A stretch of 64,000 nt of DNA. Source: Lepeophtheirus salmonis (lineage: Eukaryota; Arthropoda; Copepoda; Siphonostomatoida; Caligidae). Below the pieces are notes generated by a model. It did no database searches, was not told the origin of the DNA, and saw only the letters and a program-made list of their open reading frames with translations. The DNA lies in contig NC_052136.2 in the NCBI RefSeq assembly GCF_016086655.4, positions 16,616,001-16,680,000 on the forward strand. The letters run 5' to 3'. A program made the translations under genes and the position numbers. Below, piece after piece: positions 46,480 through 59,735 of this stretch (its first letter is position 1; every line of letters begins with the position of its first letter).

Positions 46480-48105
46480 TATCAAATCCCACCAATACCT
46501 GTGCTTACATACATAGTTATATACATTATTAAGCATAACAAAATTTCGAATTTTATTATTTCAATTAGTGAACCAATAAAAGGAAGTGAGGATCATAGTA
46601 TAGTCTAACCTAGGTTTAAGACTACGGGCTCCTACCTGTAAAGGCCCTGGATTAAACTATTTTTTTCTTTATTTTTTATTTTAATGTTATTAGTGCACTA
46701 ATAATAGACCTGGATATTAAAATTCCGGTCTATCCATTGATAATGAAAGTATATTTAGTTGTGTGGCCAACATATTAAGCCAACCAAAATGATTCCTAGG
46801 CACAAAGAGGAACTGAATTTTTAAATAATGTTAATTTGAAATTATTTATAATCATAATTATGCTTGATATATTTATTTCTTTTCTTGTGAAGAGCTAATA
46901 ATATAATTAATAAAAAGTAAATATTTTTCTATGTTATTACTTTATGCATAATATTAATAAGGAATCATTCATAAAGATGGTATCCGAATTGGCTAAAATT
47001 TTGGTATCGGTACATCCCTACGTCTTGGGGAAAAGATGATTGCGCATAGCATAATATGGAATGAATATGTTAGACCTGATTCCTAAGAGACAAATGTCAA
47101 TATTTCAATTTTCGGAGAGATAGGGAGTCATCAATCATCATTAAACTATAAAATCCTCAATTTCATTTTTTAATTCCAACTTGTACAATTTGTTTGTACA
47201 AGTTACCACTTGCACACATATGTATGACATTTAAGGGAAAGGATATATTATCGTAAGACGAACAAATCTCCCTCCTTCAAAAATAATAGAAAAAATCATT
47301 CTTAAATAATTGTGGCAAAAAATATTCACATACAATAAACAAAAAAAAACAGAATTACACCGTAATGAAGCCATAAAAAACCGTTTCAAAATGTATATAC
47401 AGACAATTTCACTTTCTTTCTTCAACACTCACAGCTAACATGAATAGTCCATATGGTACTCGGTCATATTTGGGGTATTTCCTTCCTTAGTTTGAATATC
47501 TGTACATATTGTATGTGTGTATTCATTTAAATAGTATGTACATTTAAGTTAGTTAAAGTTTCACTTTTTTTGGAAAATAGAACGGTCAAGATTTTTTTTG
47601 TTTTGTAAATTAGACAAATATATTCATACGAGAGAGATAATCAACGGGTTGTGGCTAATATTTGCAGAAATCATTAAATGATCCCTGCTTGAATCTATGT
47701 ATTACGAGGTTGAATCTTAAAGTAAGCCTGTATGCAACAATATATATTTAATGAAGTAAAATCAGCTATTTACGAATTCAGGCAAATGTAACTCGCCCAA
47801 TCAATGAATGCACTTAAGTCAAGTGTGAAAAGAATTGAGTGCATAATACTCGAAGACATGATAAATCAAGTCAAGTTAATCATGTCTTCGGGAAAATGGA
47901 GAAGGGATGGAGTTAATTTTTAGGAGACGGAACTGAACAAATCCCCATAGATGATGTCTCTGAAAAGGTTGATAACATACAGATAGTAACCCTAACACTT
48001 TTCAAGTCCTTCCATAAATCGCCAAACATCAAGTTAGGTCGTGCCATCGAGAAAATGAAAGAGTGATTCACCACTATGAACGGATAAAATAGGAGGTTAA
48101 TATAT
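46480..48105. other. AT-rich spacer with one strong hairpin
   Basis: AACTTGTACAA (47178-47188) pairs perfectly with TTGTACAAGTT (47194-47204) across five bases. The half-site ACTTGTACAA recurs near 58025-58070. No gene seen. Confidence 0.45.
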
Positions 48106-48110
48106 GTATA

Positions 48111-48902
48111 CTAGGTTGGCAAATGGTAATTTTGTATTTTGCTTTATTTCAATGCTATATGAGAAGTTGGATAACTTGTTGTTGCTAACGAGAATTCAAC
48201 TTCATAATGACCTTTTTGTAGAAGCCCTTGCCCCTATAGGCCAAATTTGACCGTTGTCCGTTAGCCATAGACAAGAACGTATGGTAATCACTTAGTAGGG
48301 TTGATGCATAAGAACTTCCCATCCCAGCACCCTGAGCTAATGTTGCGTCCTCAAACATGTATGCGCCAGGAATTGACTTGGTGAAACCTAATTCCTATCC
48401 TATTCAAGTTTCTTTTTATATCCAGCCTTCTGCAAATGGTTTAAAACGGTTTAGGATCGATTTTCAGCTCCTGGAGGATACTATGACTACTAACATGAGG
48501 GTCTATCTTGATATTTTCCATCATATTGATAAAATTTTCTACGACAAGCCTGCCAGTGTGTGGTGAATCATTCATCTCTACTACACCAGAACGAAATTGC
48601 TCGAGCTACTGGCGTGCAACAAAAACCGAAAAAGTATCGGGCCTGTATATATTGGAAACTGGCTTGTTTGTATTCGACACGTTTTTCCCTTTCAGGTAAT
48701 AAAAATGGCGAATTTCTTCAATTGAGACCTCCATACTCGACTCACGATAATTCACTGCTGAACCGGCCAAACACAATACTTTTATAGTATACATTCACAA
48801 TTGTAAAACGTTTTATCGTATGATCCGATGTGACAAATAATGAACAAAATATATTTAGTTAAAAAAAAGGGGGAATACGAAATTAATTTTTCCCCAGCCT
48901 AT
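48111..48902 (-). mobile_element. Internally deleted mariner element (M5)
   Basis: The left end CTAGGTTGGCAAATGGTAAT and the right end read inward, ATAGGCTGGGGAAAAATTAA, continue together as TTTTGTATT / TTTCGTATT. TAGGTTGG-type ends are typical of the mariner family proper. The outer boundaries are uncertain by a few bases. Length about 790 bp, so roughly 500 bp are missing. Confidence 0.8.
48160..48770 (-). pseudogene. Mariner transposase N-terminal half
   Basis: The minus strand begins near 48735 with SMEVSIEEIRHFYYLKGKNV and IYRPDT, the first HTH (E-x-I-R-x-I-x-L-Y-x-F-x-K-G-x-N-A). Another frame continues RSGVVEMNDSPHTGRLVVEN, FINMMENIKIDPHVSSHSI and IQELKIDPK, the linker and second HTH. 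It then passes straight into a poorly recognisable tail, with every DDE block absent. Stops and shifts are present throughout. Confidence 0.78.
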
Positions 48903-48904
48903 GA

Positions 48905-49095
48905 TTAGCTAATAGTTGAATAGGGATAATATTTTAATTTATTTCAACATAGTTGCGTATTAAAATGTGATAAAACATTAGTACAAACTCAAAAAGTTGT
49001 TTTTTTGTCATTCATATGTGAGTACAGTCATCCGTTTTATTGTATTTTAAATGGAAACTAATTTATGTGGTACCTCAACATAAAAACAAATTTGA
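48905..49095. other. Short AT-rich spacer
   Basis: Nothing recognised between mariner M5 and the family F repeat. Confidence 0.4.
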
Positions 49096-49099
49096 ACAA

Positions 49100-49745
49100 A
49101 AAAATCAATTTTATCCCAATTTAATTATTACTTTATATGTAGAAAGTAGCCAATATTTCATCAACATATTTGAGCCAATTATTGCCTTTTCATTCAAATT
49201 TGGGGATGAATTATGATATCATCAAATGTTGTATTAAATAAAAAAGTCTACAATTGCATTGAATACTTCTTGATATAATAACAAACAGTAATATTTGATT
49301 AAATTAAAGTATTATCTACTGAAACCCCCTAAAAATTGCTGAATTTGTATAATTTTTTTTTTTTTATCAATTTGGGACGAGAAAAGTAGGATACTTAAAG
49401 AAAAATATATTATTCTGTCCATTATAATAGTTATTTTCTATCTACAATATGGAAATGATATTGTATAACGATGTAATAAAATATTTTTAATGCGATTTAG
49501 GGTCATATATTAAATAAAACTAGGCAATAAAGGTATATAATTTTGATAGACAGTAAGGTTTAAGTCCTTTTATTTGTTGGTCCCATTTTGAGACAACCAA
49601 TAGTTCATTACTTCCCTTAATATAAATGGAAAAAAGGTTTTTATTGTTATAAAATTTTGTTTTTTAGGGCCCAAAGTGACGACATCAAAATTGTGACGTC
49701 AAGTGAAAACTCTCTATTGATTCTTGTTGGGTATTTTTTCAAAAA
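49100..49745. repeat. Family F long repeat, copy 2
   Basis: Colinear with 19200-19970 through a T11-12 run followed by ATCAATT, 'ATGGAAATGATATTGTATAA', 'TAGTAAGGTTTAAG', 'CTTTTATTTGTTGGTCCCATTT' and 'TGACGTCAAGTGAAAA'. Same orientation as copy 1. Confidence 0.6.
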
Positions 49746-51112
49746 GAATACTTTGTATCTTTTTTTTTTTTGAGAAAATATATTTTCTCTTTTACAAAAC
49801 CTACTATGATTTTCGTCTCTCTTTGATTAAAATTTTATTTTATGTTCAATTTTAGCATGGGCTATTTGTCCTTCGAATAATGGACTTTCATGTATTGAAA
49901 ATAAAAAAGTCAATGGACAGAATGTTAAAAGAACACATTTCCGGGAGAAAAAGGGAAGGACGGTTGGTCACCCTTGTCTATTATATAATTTGGCTTTAAA
50001 TATGAAAATTAATCATTTTGTTTATTCCTGTTTAGTAGGATATTTGTATGATCAAGGATAGCTCTAATTATCGAAGCCCAGAATAGGTTGTAGTGATTCA
50101 AAGAACGTCTCTACATAATAACAGTTAAAAATATCATTTAAGGAAGAGTAAGGTTTCTTTAAGGCAATCCATTTTGAGGTTAAAAAAATTATAACTTATG
50201 TTATGTTTGTTTCTGGCATATAGTCAACAAATACATTAAACTTACAAATATATTGCAACATATTATCTTCTAAAAGCATAAAAGGAACTAACGAACCATG
50301 TATGACTTATAGAATGATTAAGACAACTAAATATTATGTTGATACATATAAAGAAAAATAATAGACCAATTTCATGGATTATATGAACAAATTAAAGTAA
50401 TAAATTATAAAGAAAGAAATTGCTTAGAAACATAAGTGAGCTTTAAAAACAAAATAAGTAGTACTTTAATGAGGATTAACTTTAGTTAAGATGTTAAATA
50501 CATACATAAAAGATCTCCCATACTAATAAAAACCAATTTATATGTATTATACATCTAATTAAACAGGATTAAATAGTTCAAAATAGAGGTTTTTCCTTTT
50601 GATTTTAGTAATACAACGGGCCAAAGGACACAGATGATGATTTAAAAAGGATAATGTGTAAAAAAACATGAATTATATTGCGCAAAAGTAATTAGGTATA
50701 ACTGAATGTCCTTCATGAGAGAAAATGAAGTAACAAATGACTTATTTCATTATTGCTCATGTCGATAATTTGGGGAGGGGGGGTGTCATGTGGTGCGAGG
50801 AGTAAATGGAATGTATTAACCAAGGATAGGGATTAGACTCGGTTTCGTTTTTTGAGGGCTCGGAACTCAGCTTGAGTACAAAATCAAAGACTTGACTTGA
50901 ACTTCAAAGTCATTTTGATTTTTTTTCATAGGATATAAAGAAATCAATAAGTATATTATAATTAATAAGGATATAAACATAAATTGATGCAAAAATTTCA
51001 GGGAATTTAACTTGTTAGCAAGAATTGAGACTCATTTGGACTTGTATGATCGGGACTTTTTTCCGCCTCTGTTATTAACCGATACATAACTAGCAAAGTA
51101 TTCATTGTAGTT
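49746..51112. other. AT-rich spacer, nothing recognised
   Basis: No supported exon or repeat terminus. G-run GGGGAGGGGGGG near 50775. Confidence 0.4.
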
Positions 51113-51519
51113 AGTGTTGGATCGGTCCTAGGACTGATTTCCTAATTAGTCTTTTTTATTTCCCCTATATAGTAATTTGTTTTACCAGTTGGAACTTTTT
51201 CACCATTCAACAATTAGTTGGTCCTTAATTCATAACTATTTTTTTATTTTCTTCACTCATAGCTAGGATTGAAGAATATAAAAAGGAAAAAAATAATGAA
51301 TGATAGCTAGAATATATAACAATAAGTTATAGCCACACGCCTTTACTTTAAACTTCAGATATATTGTCTCATTGAAAGAGGTTATTATGAAACTTTAAAA
51401 GCTGTATTGATGCAGTTAGAAACTACATCATTACAGCTAGTCCTAGAACTGACAAATTTTATTATGACCGAGCTGATAAAACTACAGCCTTTATAGCTTT
51501 TTTAGACCGATCCAACACA
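51113..51519. mobile_element. Family C TIR element, complete copy
   Basis: The left end AGTGTTGGATCGGTC (51113-51127) is exactly inverted over 14 bases by GACCGATCCAACAC (51505-51518). Length about 407 bp. No open frame; a nonautonomous element. A clear target duplication was not found, so its superfamily is unassigned. Confidence 0.8.
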
Positions 51520-53475
51520 AATTGTGGTAATTTATTAGACTGCCGTAAACTTTATTTTATCTGTCAACCTTTTTACTTAAATGAAACAAACAATAAGGAC
51601 TCAAATCAAGCGGTGGCACTGAGCCAATTTCGCTCGATTAGGAATTATTATTCAATCATTATTGATGGGAATTATTCATAGGACCTCAATAATAGCAAAT
51701 TCAAATTCAACCAATCCACGTTCAAATACAGATAAAGAGGTAATTAGTAGAAAAATCGACAGTTGACAGCAAAGTACATTGGAAATGTGTGTGTGACTTA
51801 GGTAACGCCGTTATAAAGGATCAACGAATATTTTTAAATCTTGCTTACCTCCATATTGTTGAGAACCTTTTGGGAGTAATTAATTCCAGATCCTATAAAT
51901 CTTCCATGTATTCTCTATATATCAATATGTCTTAAATACTCTTTTTTTTAATAAGTTACTAAAATTAAAATGTGTGAGTACAGAATTCATTCACTGCCAA
52001 GGTAAAACTCGTATTAAAAGTAAAAAAAGCAACTGACAATTTCAAAAAAAAAATTATTATATATTTTTTTCCATTACTTTTTTTAATGATAATTATAATT
52101 AAGCAGGGAAGATTTTACGCATACAAAAAAGAATATTATTTTTTTTTGTTACGAAAAAAACGGTGTAAGAAAAAATATTCGGCCTGTAAAAAAAGTACAC
52201 AAAATAGCCATGAACGTACATGCATATGATGTGTGTATGTACTGTGTAAAAAGTTAATCATACTTATGCCTCTAAAACAAATTAAAGTGAGGCTCGAACA
52301 TTAGGATGATATTTATTTTTTTAATTTGAGAAATGTTGAGTTGTGAGCGTCATAAATTTTTTCTTTCAAATTAAAGAAATCTTTTACACATTTTAACGGT
52401 TTTAAAAAATATTTAAAGGTAGCTCAACGCCTCGAAAGTTTTCAAATTTTACGATTTTTTACAAATATAAGTATTTTTACCTAAATATTATCTAAACACT
52501 TCGTGTTCCACAAACCTTAGTTTTCAAGAAGTTTAGCTAAATAGAATCATATAGTTTTCTTCTAACGTTTGGTGTTAATTGATCAAAAAGAGCAAAGACT
52601 ATCATAACTTGCATTTTTTACTGTATGTTCATTTGATGCACGTTAAAAGAAATTTTATCAATTTTAACAATTTATGTGTGCCAAATTAAGGAGCCACTCC
52701 TAATTTATTTCTCATAATAGAAAAATCAGTTATAATAGATTTGACCCTTTTCCGACCTTTTACTGACCTTCTTTGAATAAAAAGATTTTATAAGCTAATA
52801 ATTTGTAATTGAGTATTAAGAGATACTCATTGCATATATTCTGACCTTTTTCTGACATTTACTTGACCCAAAAGTCTGAACATGTAAATTTTAATCAAAT
52901 CAATAAATAAAGTAATTAAACCTTATTTTACACTGAAATAAAATTTCAGTAAACGGTTATTTTATTCTCATTTTTCATGACCAAAAATACGGGATCAAAT
53001 TCAAGGCATTTGCTTGGACCCAACTAATTCAAATACGGTTAAGACTGTTAGAGCTTGTGTTCTTTTTTTTAAATAGGAAAAAATATTACACCTCTCCTTT
53101 ATAGACACCATACTATCGAGTAATCAAAAGCACAGCTTTCCAGTCATGTATTGAAACTACTACGTCTTCTACTGATGTTCAAAATATTTCAATAAAAATG
53201 GTCATCCATTAACACAAATAAGTATGAAACTGAAATTGAAGATGTTGAAATTGCTAGTCTTGTAGAAGATGTGTGACAAGAGACCCTTGATTATGCAAAG
53301 AAATCTTCTTCGACAAGACTATAAAAAATTTCTTAACCTGGTAATTATAGTCCTCAATGGTGTGCATCCTCGAGGTGTAAAATTTATGTCACCTGAATGC
53401 TATACACCACGCCCGATGGCTATCAAAAGTCTTATACTTTTAGACTTCTCTATCGATATATATTTATATTTTTGA
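51520..53475. other. AT-rich spacer, nothing recognised
   Basis: A short inverted piece of family E lies near 51700-51790. The 68-codon frame at 53269 has no recognisable motif. Confidence 0.4.
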
Positions 53476-53479
53476 TAAT

Positions 53480-54130
53480 GATTTCCTTTGGCTTCTACTT
53501 CGACTATGCCTCAAATTTCATAGTCAAAAGGGGCAGTCTGAAGAGGAGGGTGGCCAAACCGACGACGGTCAGAAGCTTCACGGCCATCTGCAAGACCTCC
53601 ATGTGCTTCTCTTGCCCGATTTTGAGCCCCTTGAGTAACCATTAAGGAAGCATGGCCTTCCATTCCGAAGCCATGAGGATGTTTGGTCCTATTTATTGAC
53701 GGGACATTCACCTGTGATTTAGCTAATTAGCTATAAATTTTGAGTGTTGCTAGTCTAATCAACTGACCAAACTCCTTTTTTGAGATCATGAAAATGTTTG
53801 ACACGTTTATGATTTAATCAAGTTAACCATTAGTTGCCTCTCTTGACTCAGTTCGCCTTGATTGGCGTTGAAAGCATTTATCAATGTCGTCCTACATAAG
53901 AAGCCTTCCCCAAACCCTTCTCATAACTCTTCATTGTCCTGGGCATATCGTCTCATCGAGTTCGACAGACTTCTGGGGATCTCGGTGTCCATGGCCTCCA
54001 TATCACAATTTTCAGGCGTCTACCGGTGTCAGGGGATCTCTCAAGTCCCTGACCTGAATCCACCATGCTTTTAATCTTGTAAACAAAATTTTGGGAGCAC
54101 TGTACATCCTTCAAGATCTCCTACATACCC
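53480..54130 (-). pseudogene. Mariner/Tc1-type transposase relic (M7, same subfamily as M6)
   Basis: The minus strand from about 54100 reads, with stops, KASYVGRH then MLSTPIKANXVKRG (linker before the DDE domain, X = stop), NHKRVKHFHDLKKGVWS, then near 53690 NRTKHPHGF (the T-K-H-P block). In the next frame it reads KGLKIGQEKHMEVLQMAVKL, the G-L-K-x-x-x-x-x-Y-x-x-V-L-x-x-x-V-x-P-W region. The GC-rich composition contrasts with the flanks. Termini not found. Confidence 0.72.
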
Positions 54131-54539
54131 ACTTGGACGTAGAGTATATTATTAAAGCAAAGTTGAAAGTCCAATAATTGGTTAATTAGTTAAAATATCC
54201 CAACTGTTAAATTAAGAAAAGTTCAATAGTTGTGGAAAGTAATCTCATTGGTTAGAAACAACTTAATTTGGTGTTTATTTTCATTTTAGAGCAAATGTTT
54301 AGAGATAACTAAGCATGTATAAAGGATTTTAGGGAAAGAGTGGACATGAATTAAATTCAAATAGTCATCACTTTTTTTTCAATTCCTTCTCTACATTTGA
54401 AATTTTACCACACGAGGTTGATCACTTTTCAGTCCTCATATTTACATACAAGATGGTCGAAAATAAAATAAAAAAAAATTTCTTGAATGGCTTTACAGTC
54501 ATACCTTATTATTTATAATACTTTTGAATTAAAAATCGA

Positions 54540-54880
54540 TAAATTGAGAGTTCAATAATTACTATTTGATCTATTCAAAGTATTTTCCCCAGCTGCAATG
54601 ACAGCCTCGACACATTTCCGAAAGGAGAATAAACCTGAGTCAATCTCCTCCATGAACGAGACTTCCCTTTCCTCCCTGATGTCTAACTTGAGTGATGAAA
54701 TGCTGATATTATGTTTGCTATCGGACTTGATCTCTACGATACTCCACCAATTATAGTCCAGTTGATTCAGGTAGGGAGATGTTGGAAGTCAGAAGTATGA
54801 GACGCTTCCCGTCACTGCAAACGACCCCAAAGACCATGATGGAGGCAGGGTGCTTCGTGTGGTTACCCTTCATTATCTTT
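54540..54880 (-). pseudogene. Mariner transposase C-terminal relic (M8)
   Basis: The minus strand reads IMVFGVVCSDGKRLILLT (the V-M-V-x-G-V-V-x-S-D-G block). It jumps by deletion to NQLDYNWWSIVEIKSDSKHN, the third-aspartate block (L-D-Y-x-W-W-S), and continues to FSFRKCVEAVIAAGENTLNR, the C-terminal tail. The stretch holding the second catalytic D is missing. RC of 55075-55100 (GTACTGGGTGGCCGTAAATA) may be its terminal repeat; no partner was found. Confidence 0.75.
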
Positions 54881-56059
54881 TTTACGGCACAGATAGTGAC
54901 CAATCTCAACAATGGCTGCAGTATCCTGTGGGTCCTATTGAGCTTGAAATTTTCCGATTTGGTTCTTTTAAATTATTTTTCAAGCTACATATCTGAATTA
55001 AACTTAACGAGAAGAAAGAAAATAATTATACTCTATTTATTTACTTTATATAAAACTGAATAAAGGATTGCCAAATGTTTATTTACGGCCACCCAGTACA
55101 TTTTTTTTAATTTAACGCTGAATATCTGACGTTTACTCTTTCCCTAAAGATACATTTAGAAATGTTTCATAGGGCAATATCACTAACTTAAAAATTTACG
55201 CTTTGTTTTGTTATCAGCAGACTATGATTCAGCGTTTCATCTCAGCATTTTAAACGTTAAATTCCAAAAGGATCTTGTTAACCATTCCCAACATTTATTG
55301 AATAATAATTCCATAGAATTGGCTAACTAAAAGCAACGGATTTTAACCTTTTTCCTTTTTCTTTATGGAGGAAAAGTTGCGATACATTTACAATAAAAGT
55401 AAGTACTTGGTTTAATAAATCTACATATAAGACGTTTTATAGTCGTCCCAAATTAAATATGAGGATTAAATTAATTTGAAGTCTATTTCCATAATTTTTG
55501 CAAAATCAAGATATACAACATCAATTACAGCTTTTTAGTATGCAAATATTAGCGTATCATATACGTATGTACATACGATCAATAAATAATATGCATTCTT
55601 TGTTTCTGTCAAGGCACTTTATATTCAGAGCATGAACAATTATGCTAATATATAAGTGTTTCTTTGCAAATCTCTTAATTATTTCAAATTATGTATGATA
55701 AAATTGTCCAATTTTTATTTTTATTTGCTTTTTGATTTTGGTTTCTATTATTTCTATCCCAATATTTGGGTATTTATTTATTCTGCATGAATTTTAATCG
55801 AACCTTTTTTCTAAATCTAAGTTATGTCAAATGTTTTTCGGTTTTTCTGTTTTTATCCAAAATAAGGGTACAAAATTTAATCATATTTAAAGTAATGTCT
55901 GTTGAACAAAGAGGAAGAACATAATTTTTGAAAAAAAACAGCATATCACTGAGCTCATCTTAGACCCCTTAAATTATTAATGACAAGTTCTGAAATATTT
56001 TTAATACATAAATTTAATTTTAACAAATATATATACTTAAATTTTTGACTCATAACGTC

Positions 56060-56760
56060 CTATTTAGGACGGTACACGAGGTACAGAGATGGTGAATTTC
56101 GACAAAAAAAAATAATATTGGAACACCACTTTATTCATATTGTTGCCGTCGCTGGCCTTACAGTAGCCGATTCTGTGGACCCAATTTTTCAATACATTTT
56201 CGATTGTATGAGCTTCAATAGCTGCAATGGCGACTCCAATTTCGTGTTTCAAATCGTCAATCGTCTCTGGATGGTTGTTGTAACATTTATCCTTGACGGT
56301 TCCCCACCAAAAAATAGTCCAACGGAGTCAAATCGCAGCTACGAGGTGGCCAGTTGACGTTGCCGTTTCGGCTTATGATGCGATTGTCGAAGACAGTGCG
56401 CAAAAGATTCACTGTAACGTTGGCTGTGTAGCACCATCCTGTTGGAACCAAATGTTGTCGATGTCTTCCTTTTCCATTTTGGGAAACAAAAAATCTTCCA
56501 ACATGGCCCGATGGCGCTCAGCATTGACCGTAACGGCAGCTCCTTGCTTGTTTTTTCGCTTTCGGCAACAGCAGCAATGTTTTCGATTGAGCGCACTGGA
56601 CGAACACAGGAACGCGTTGTTTTATCCATTAACAAACCAGTTTCGCTCACACACTTCACAAATTTATCCACAAACTGCCTGGAAGGCGCTTTATTTCGAC
56701 CGACGTAATTTTCTTGCAGTTTGTTTGAAGACTCTCCATTTTGGAAGTAAGTCCTTAGTA
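56060..56760 (-). pseudogene. Mariner-superfamily (IS630-type) transposase, DDE core partly deleted (M9)
   Basis: Minus strand: RNKAPSRQFVDKFVKCVSET, GLLMDK and RSIENIAAVAES are the N-terminal HTH of an arthropod transposase type with a DUF4817-like head. At about 56550 this fuses, out of frame, to VNAERHRAMLEDFLFPKMEK then IDNIWFQQDGATQPT, the second catalytic D block. The first D block is gone. A decayed L-D-x-x-x-W-G block follows, then an intact C-terminal frame (56252-56064) HEIGVAIAAIEAHTIENVLK and NNMNKVVFQYYF. TIRs not identified; the element may extend to about 56930. Confidence 0.8.
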
Positions 56761-57699
56761 TTTCCCAATTTTTTTGAGCGTAAACTTAACTATTTCGTAA
56801 ACCGGAGACCTTTTACAGAATATTAGACACACTGAGAGTGTTACTACAGTTGTCAGACGTCAAAAAATGGTAGTTCAAAATGCAACCGCTAGATGGGCTA
56901 TCCGTTATACGGGAGCACTGTATTGAATTAAATATTGCAGGTATTTAGTTCAACTCATTTTAAAAAAGAAGGAAAAGTATAAAGTAGTTTATATAAAGTT
57001 TTTAAAAAAATGAATGGGGCCTTAGATGGGGTTCATCAACGAGCTAAAGTACTCTTTGGCTCGTCAAATCATTTTTTTTTTCTCAGTTCTAAATAGTATT
57101 AAAATCATTCATATGCTTGTCTGCTTGGAAAAACAACAAAATACAAGTTATTTAGAATTCTGAGTTGCACACGTAGGGCTATGTTGCATTCTGTTCAGAC
57201 CAGTTTCATAGAGGGCAAGCTTATTTTTTTCGCTAATAAGTTGATTGCTTTCATAAACCAAGATCGATTCCCTGTTTTTCAGGGAAGGTTTTTTAAGGTA
57301 TGATCCGTCAATACACAAAAAAATGGAAATCCCAAAAACGGATTATCGAACAAACGGAAAAAGGGAGAACGTATATTAAATACGCATTTAAAAAGGAAAT
57401 TAGATAAATGAAATAGGAAAAGGATTAGCAAGTTAGTCTAAGAATGTATCTTCATTAGGGTTGAAGAAGGAACATGGCACGCTAGCAATGGTAATGACAA
57501 GAAATAAATAACAAGGTTTGATTATATTTACATCAAATGGGCAGAAAAGAAGAAAAATGTTGTATACAAGGAGGTTTTACAAAAGAAACTATTATCTATT
57601 TATAGTTTATAGTAGATCGTTTTAGTATAGAATTTTAACATAAACAAACTAAATATAAATAAAATATTTCTTATTTTTTATTGGCTATCTTTAAGATAG

Positions 57700-57900
57700 T
57701 GTGTTTGCGCTCTTATGCTATAATTTTCTTTTATTCTTGAGGAGAGAATGTCTAATGAGTGAGTAGGTACGTGTGAGGTGCTCATGAAAAACGGTGAGCA
57801 ACATCAAGGTTTTGTATAGGAGTCATCGTCTATATTATTTTACCAAAATGTGAATGTTCGACGACGCAGATCTACTCCGGACAATGACGGATACTACCGT
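57700..57900. repeat. Family D repeat
   Basis: 'TTCTTGAGGAGAGAATGTCT', 'GTGCTCATGAAAAAC' and 'GAGTCATCGTCTATATTATT' recur in the same order at 62626-62765. The later part recurs at about 58500-58600 ('AAGTCATCTTCTATTTTATT', 'CGTCGACGCC...ACTCCGG'). Unclassified. Confidence 0.6.
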
Positions 57901-58989
57901 TAGTACATAATAAATACGTAATTTAAAATGATCAAATGAACTGAAAATATCAACGTAAAGTTGATTATAAAAATAAATTATGCTGTATTAAAATAAGACG
58001 TTATGAGTCGTAAGAATTGTGTAACTTGTACAATCTTCTAATACAAGTTGTAACTTGTACAACATGTACTCCAAATTTATCCTGTTACAAATATTTGTTC
58101 GTGAACTAAGGTTTACTCATAGCCTCGGACGTTGCTAGCCCCTCTTTCTTAAGCTGAAAATAAAACCTTATTTTCTTTCACTTTTTTAATATCTCTCTAT
58201 GTCTCTTCCCCCTTCTTTTATCCTCTATATCTTCCAACATCTCTCTCTCTGCCTCTTTTAATATAGCACCATTCTTTGTTTATATTCATCTTTATTTAGC
58301 CCTGCAACACGGCCACCCTTCGACAGTACATACATATATAAAATAAACCTAGTAATAATATATTGGGCTCGGCCCCTATCCGCAAATGATGAACACTGGC
58401 AACGCCATTGCTCCTAGCATAAAATATTTTCTCTCTTCGTTAACCAAAATGCAAAATGCTGAAAATCATTGCTCCTCATAAAAATATTTGTATACAGGAC
58501 AATGTAGACCAAGGATTTTGTTTGGAAGTCATCTTCTATTTTATTTAAGCAAAATTTGTATTTTCGTCGACGCCTTATAACTCCGGGGGATGTCGGGTGC
58601 TATAACTGGTTTCTTATAATCTCAAATATTTTATATTTTTTTGTTAATGTCAAAGAATATTTTGGAGTCTATGGATATGTTTATTTTCGTGTTGGTACTT
58701 GGTCCGAAACCGATTTTTTTTTTCTCGGTACAAATTACATATTTTACCATAGCCGATTTTAACTTAAGCGGAGCCTGGCATTAAGCTAAATGTGGACCCT
58801 TTTCAGAGCTGTAAAAATATTTTTTTGGGGGTGGGGTTGACTAATTCATAAGTTTTTATAACAAGATAATATTTAATTAATTTTTTTTTTAAATTAATTT
58901 TATTCTAAGATACAAAATTGAACATTGTTAGACAAAAAATGTTCCAAAATTTTGAAAGCATCAAAGCATAGTCCATACCTTCTTTTCTG

Positions 58990-59345
58990 GTTGGATTTCA
59001 AGATTTGGTCTACCTGAGTCAATTCCCTCGGACTGAGGGGCTCAGTTTATTAGGGCACTATGGAAATGGCTGGGATAGCTCCTTGGTGCGAAAACTTTGT
59101 TCATGTATTATTCTTATCATCCAGAGTCAAATAGGATGATAGAAAGAGTTCAACAGATGCTAAAAACTGTTATATCATCCAAGATTCAACATGAAGGAGA
59201 ATCGTGGTAGCAATCCCTACCTTTCGTCCTCCTTGGACTTCGAGCTTCGGTCCCTTCAATCGCTGAAACTTCGTTCTCTCCTATTCACCATATTCTAGGA
59301 TCCGCTCCGCGTCTTCCTCTATCCTTGTTAATGTCTAAATAAGCG
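58990..59345 (+). pseudogene. Ty3/Gypsy-type integrase relic
   Basis: The + strand reads IPSD(stop)GAQFIRALWKWLG, the second catalytic-D region of retroviral-type integrases (S-D-x-G-x-Q-F). It continues (stop)LLGAK and SYHPESNRMIERVQQMLKTV, with the conserved H-P-x-S-N-x-x-x-E-R third catalytic Glu, and then LPFVLLGLRASVPSIAETSF and the end of the catalytic core. A few stops break the frame. This is the only LTR-retrotransposon trace seen; no LTRs, RT or gag were identified nearby. Confidence 0.8.
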
Positions 59346-59439
59346 TCGTTAGAAATTTAAAAAAATAATTCTTGGACATAGTTAATGTTGAAATTTATTT
59401 GATTGCTGACATTGGATAAATATACGAAAATGACCCCAA

Positions 59440-59735
59440 GACTTAACAAAAAATCGGCAGTTTTGGTACATTTTTCAATTACAGTTGATGGAAAACATTT
59501 GGTGTGCTAATGCATAATTGGTGATGATGACGAGAGATATTTATAACTCAATTTTTTTATGTTTTCTACACAAGAGCATCGAATCTAAAGAGGCATTTTC
59601 AAAGATATAATCTATCAGTTTACAATGTTGCTATTGAAAAAGCCAAAGGAAAAATAAAAGCAGAACCTGGGCCAAGTTCAGTAAATTTGAAACGAGATAA
59701 ACCTATTACTTTTATTTCAAGATTCTTTATCACTA
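59440..59735 (+). pseudogene. hAT transposase N-terminal (BED finger) relic
   Basis: Frames read VHFSITVDGKHLVC followed by CIIGDDDE, then RASNLKRHFQRYNLSVYNVA and EKAKGKIKAEPGPSS. C-x-x-C (first partner lost or after a stop) plus S-N-L-K-R-H-x-x-x-Y is the BED zinc-finger pattern at the head of many hAT transposases. It ends where a family A MITE begins; the dimerisation and catalytic parts are not present. Its relation to the hAT MITEs in this window is not established. Confidence 0.65.

Noticed and set aside
46600..46670. tRNA-like stretch (CCTAGGTTTAAGACTACGGG)
   Set aside because: No acceptor/T-arm pairing and no GGTTCGAATCC box; not a tRNA.
56293..56826. 177-codon plus-strand open frame
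   Set aside because: It is antisense to the mariner M9 transposase, whose motifs read on the minus strand.
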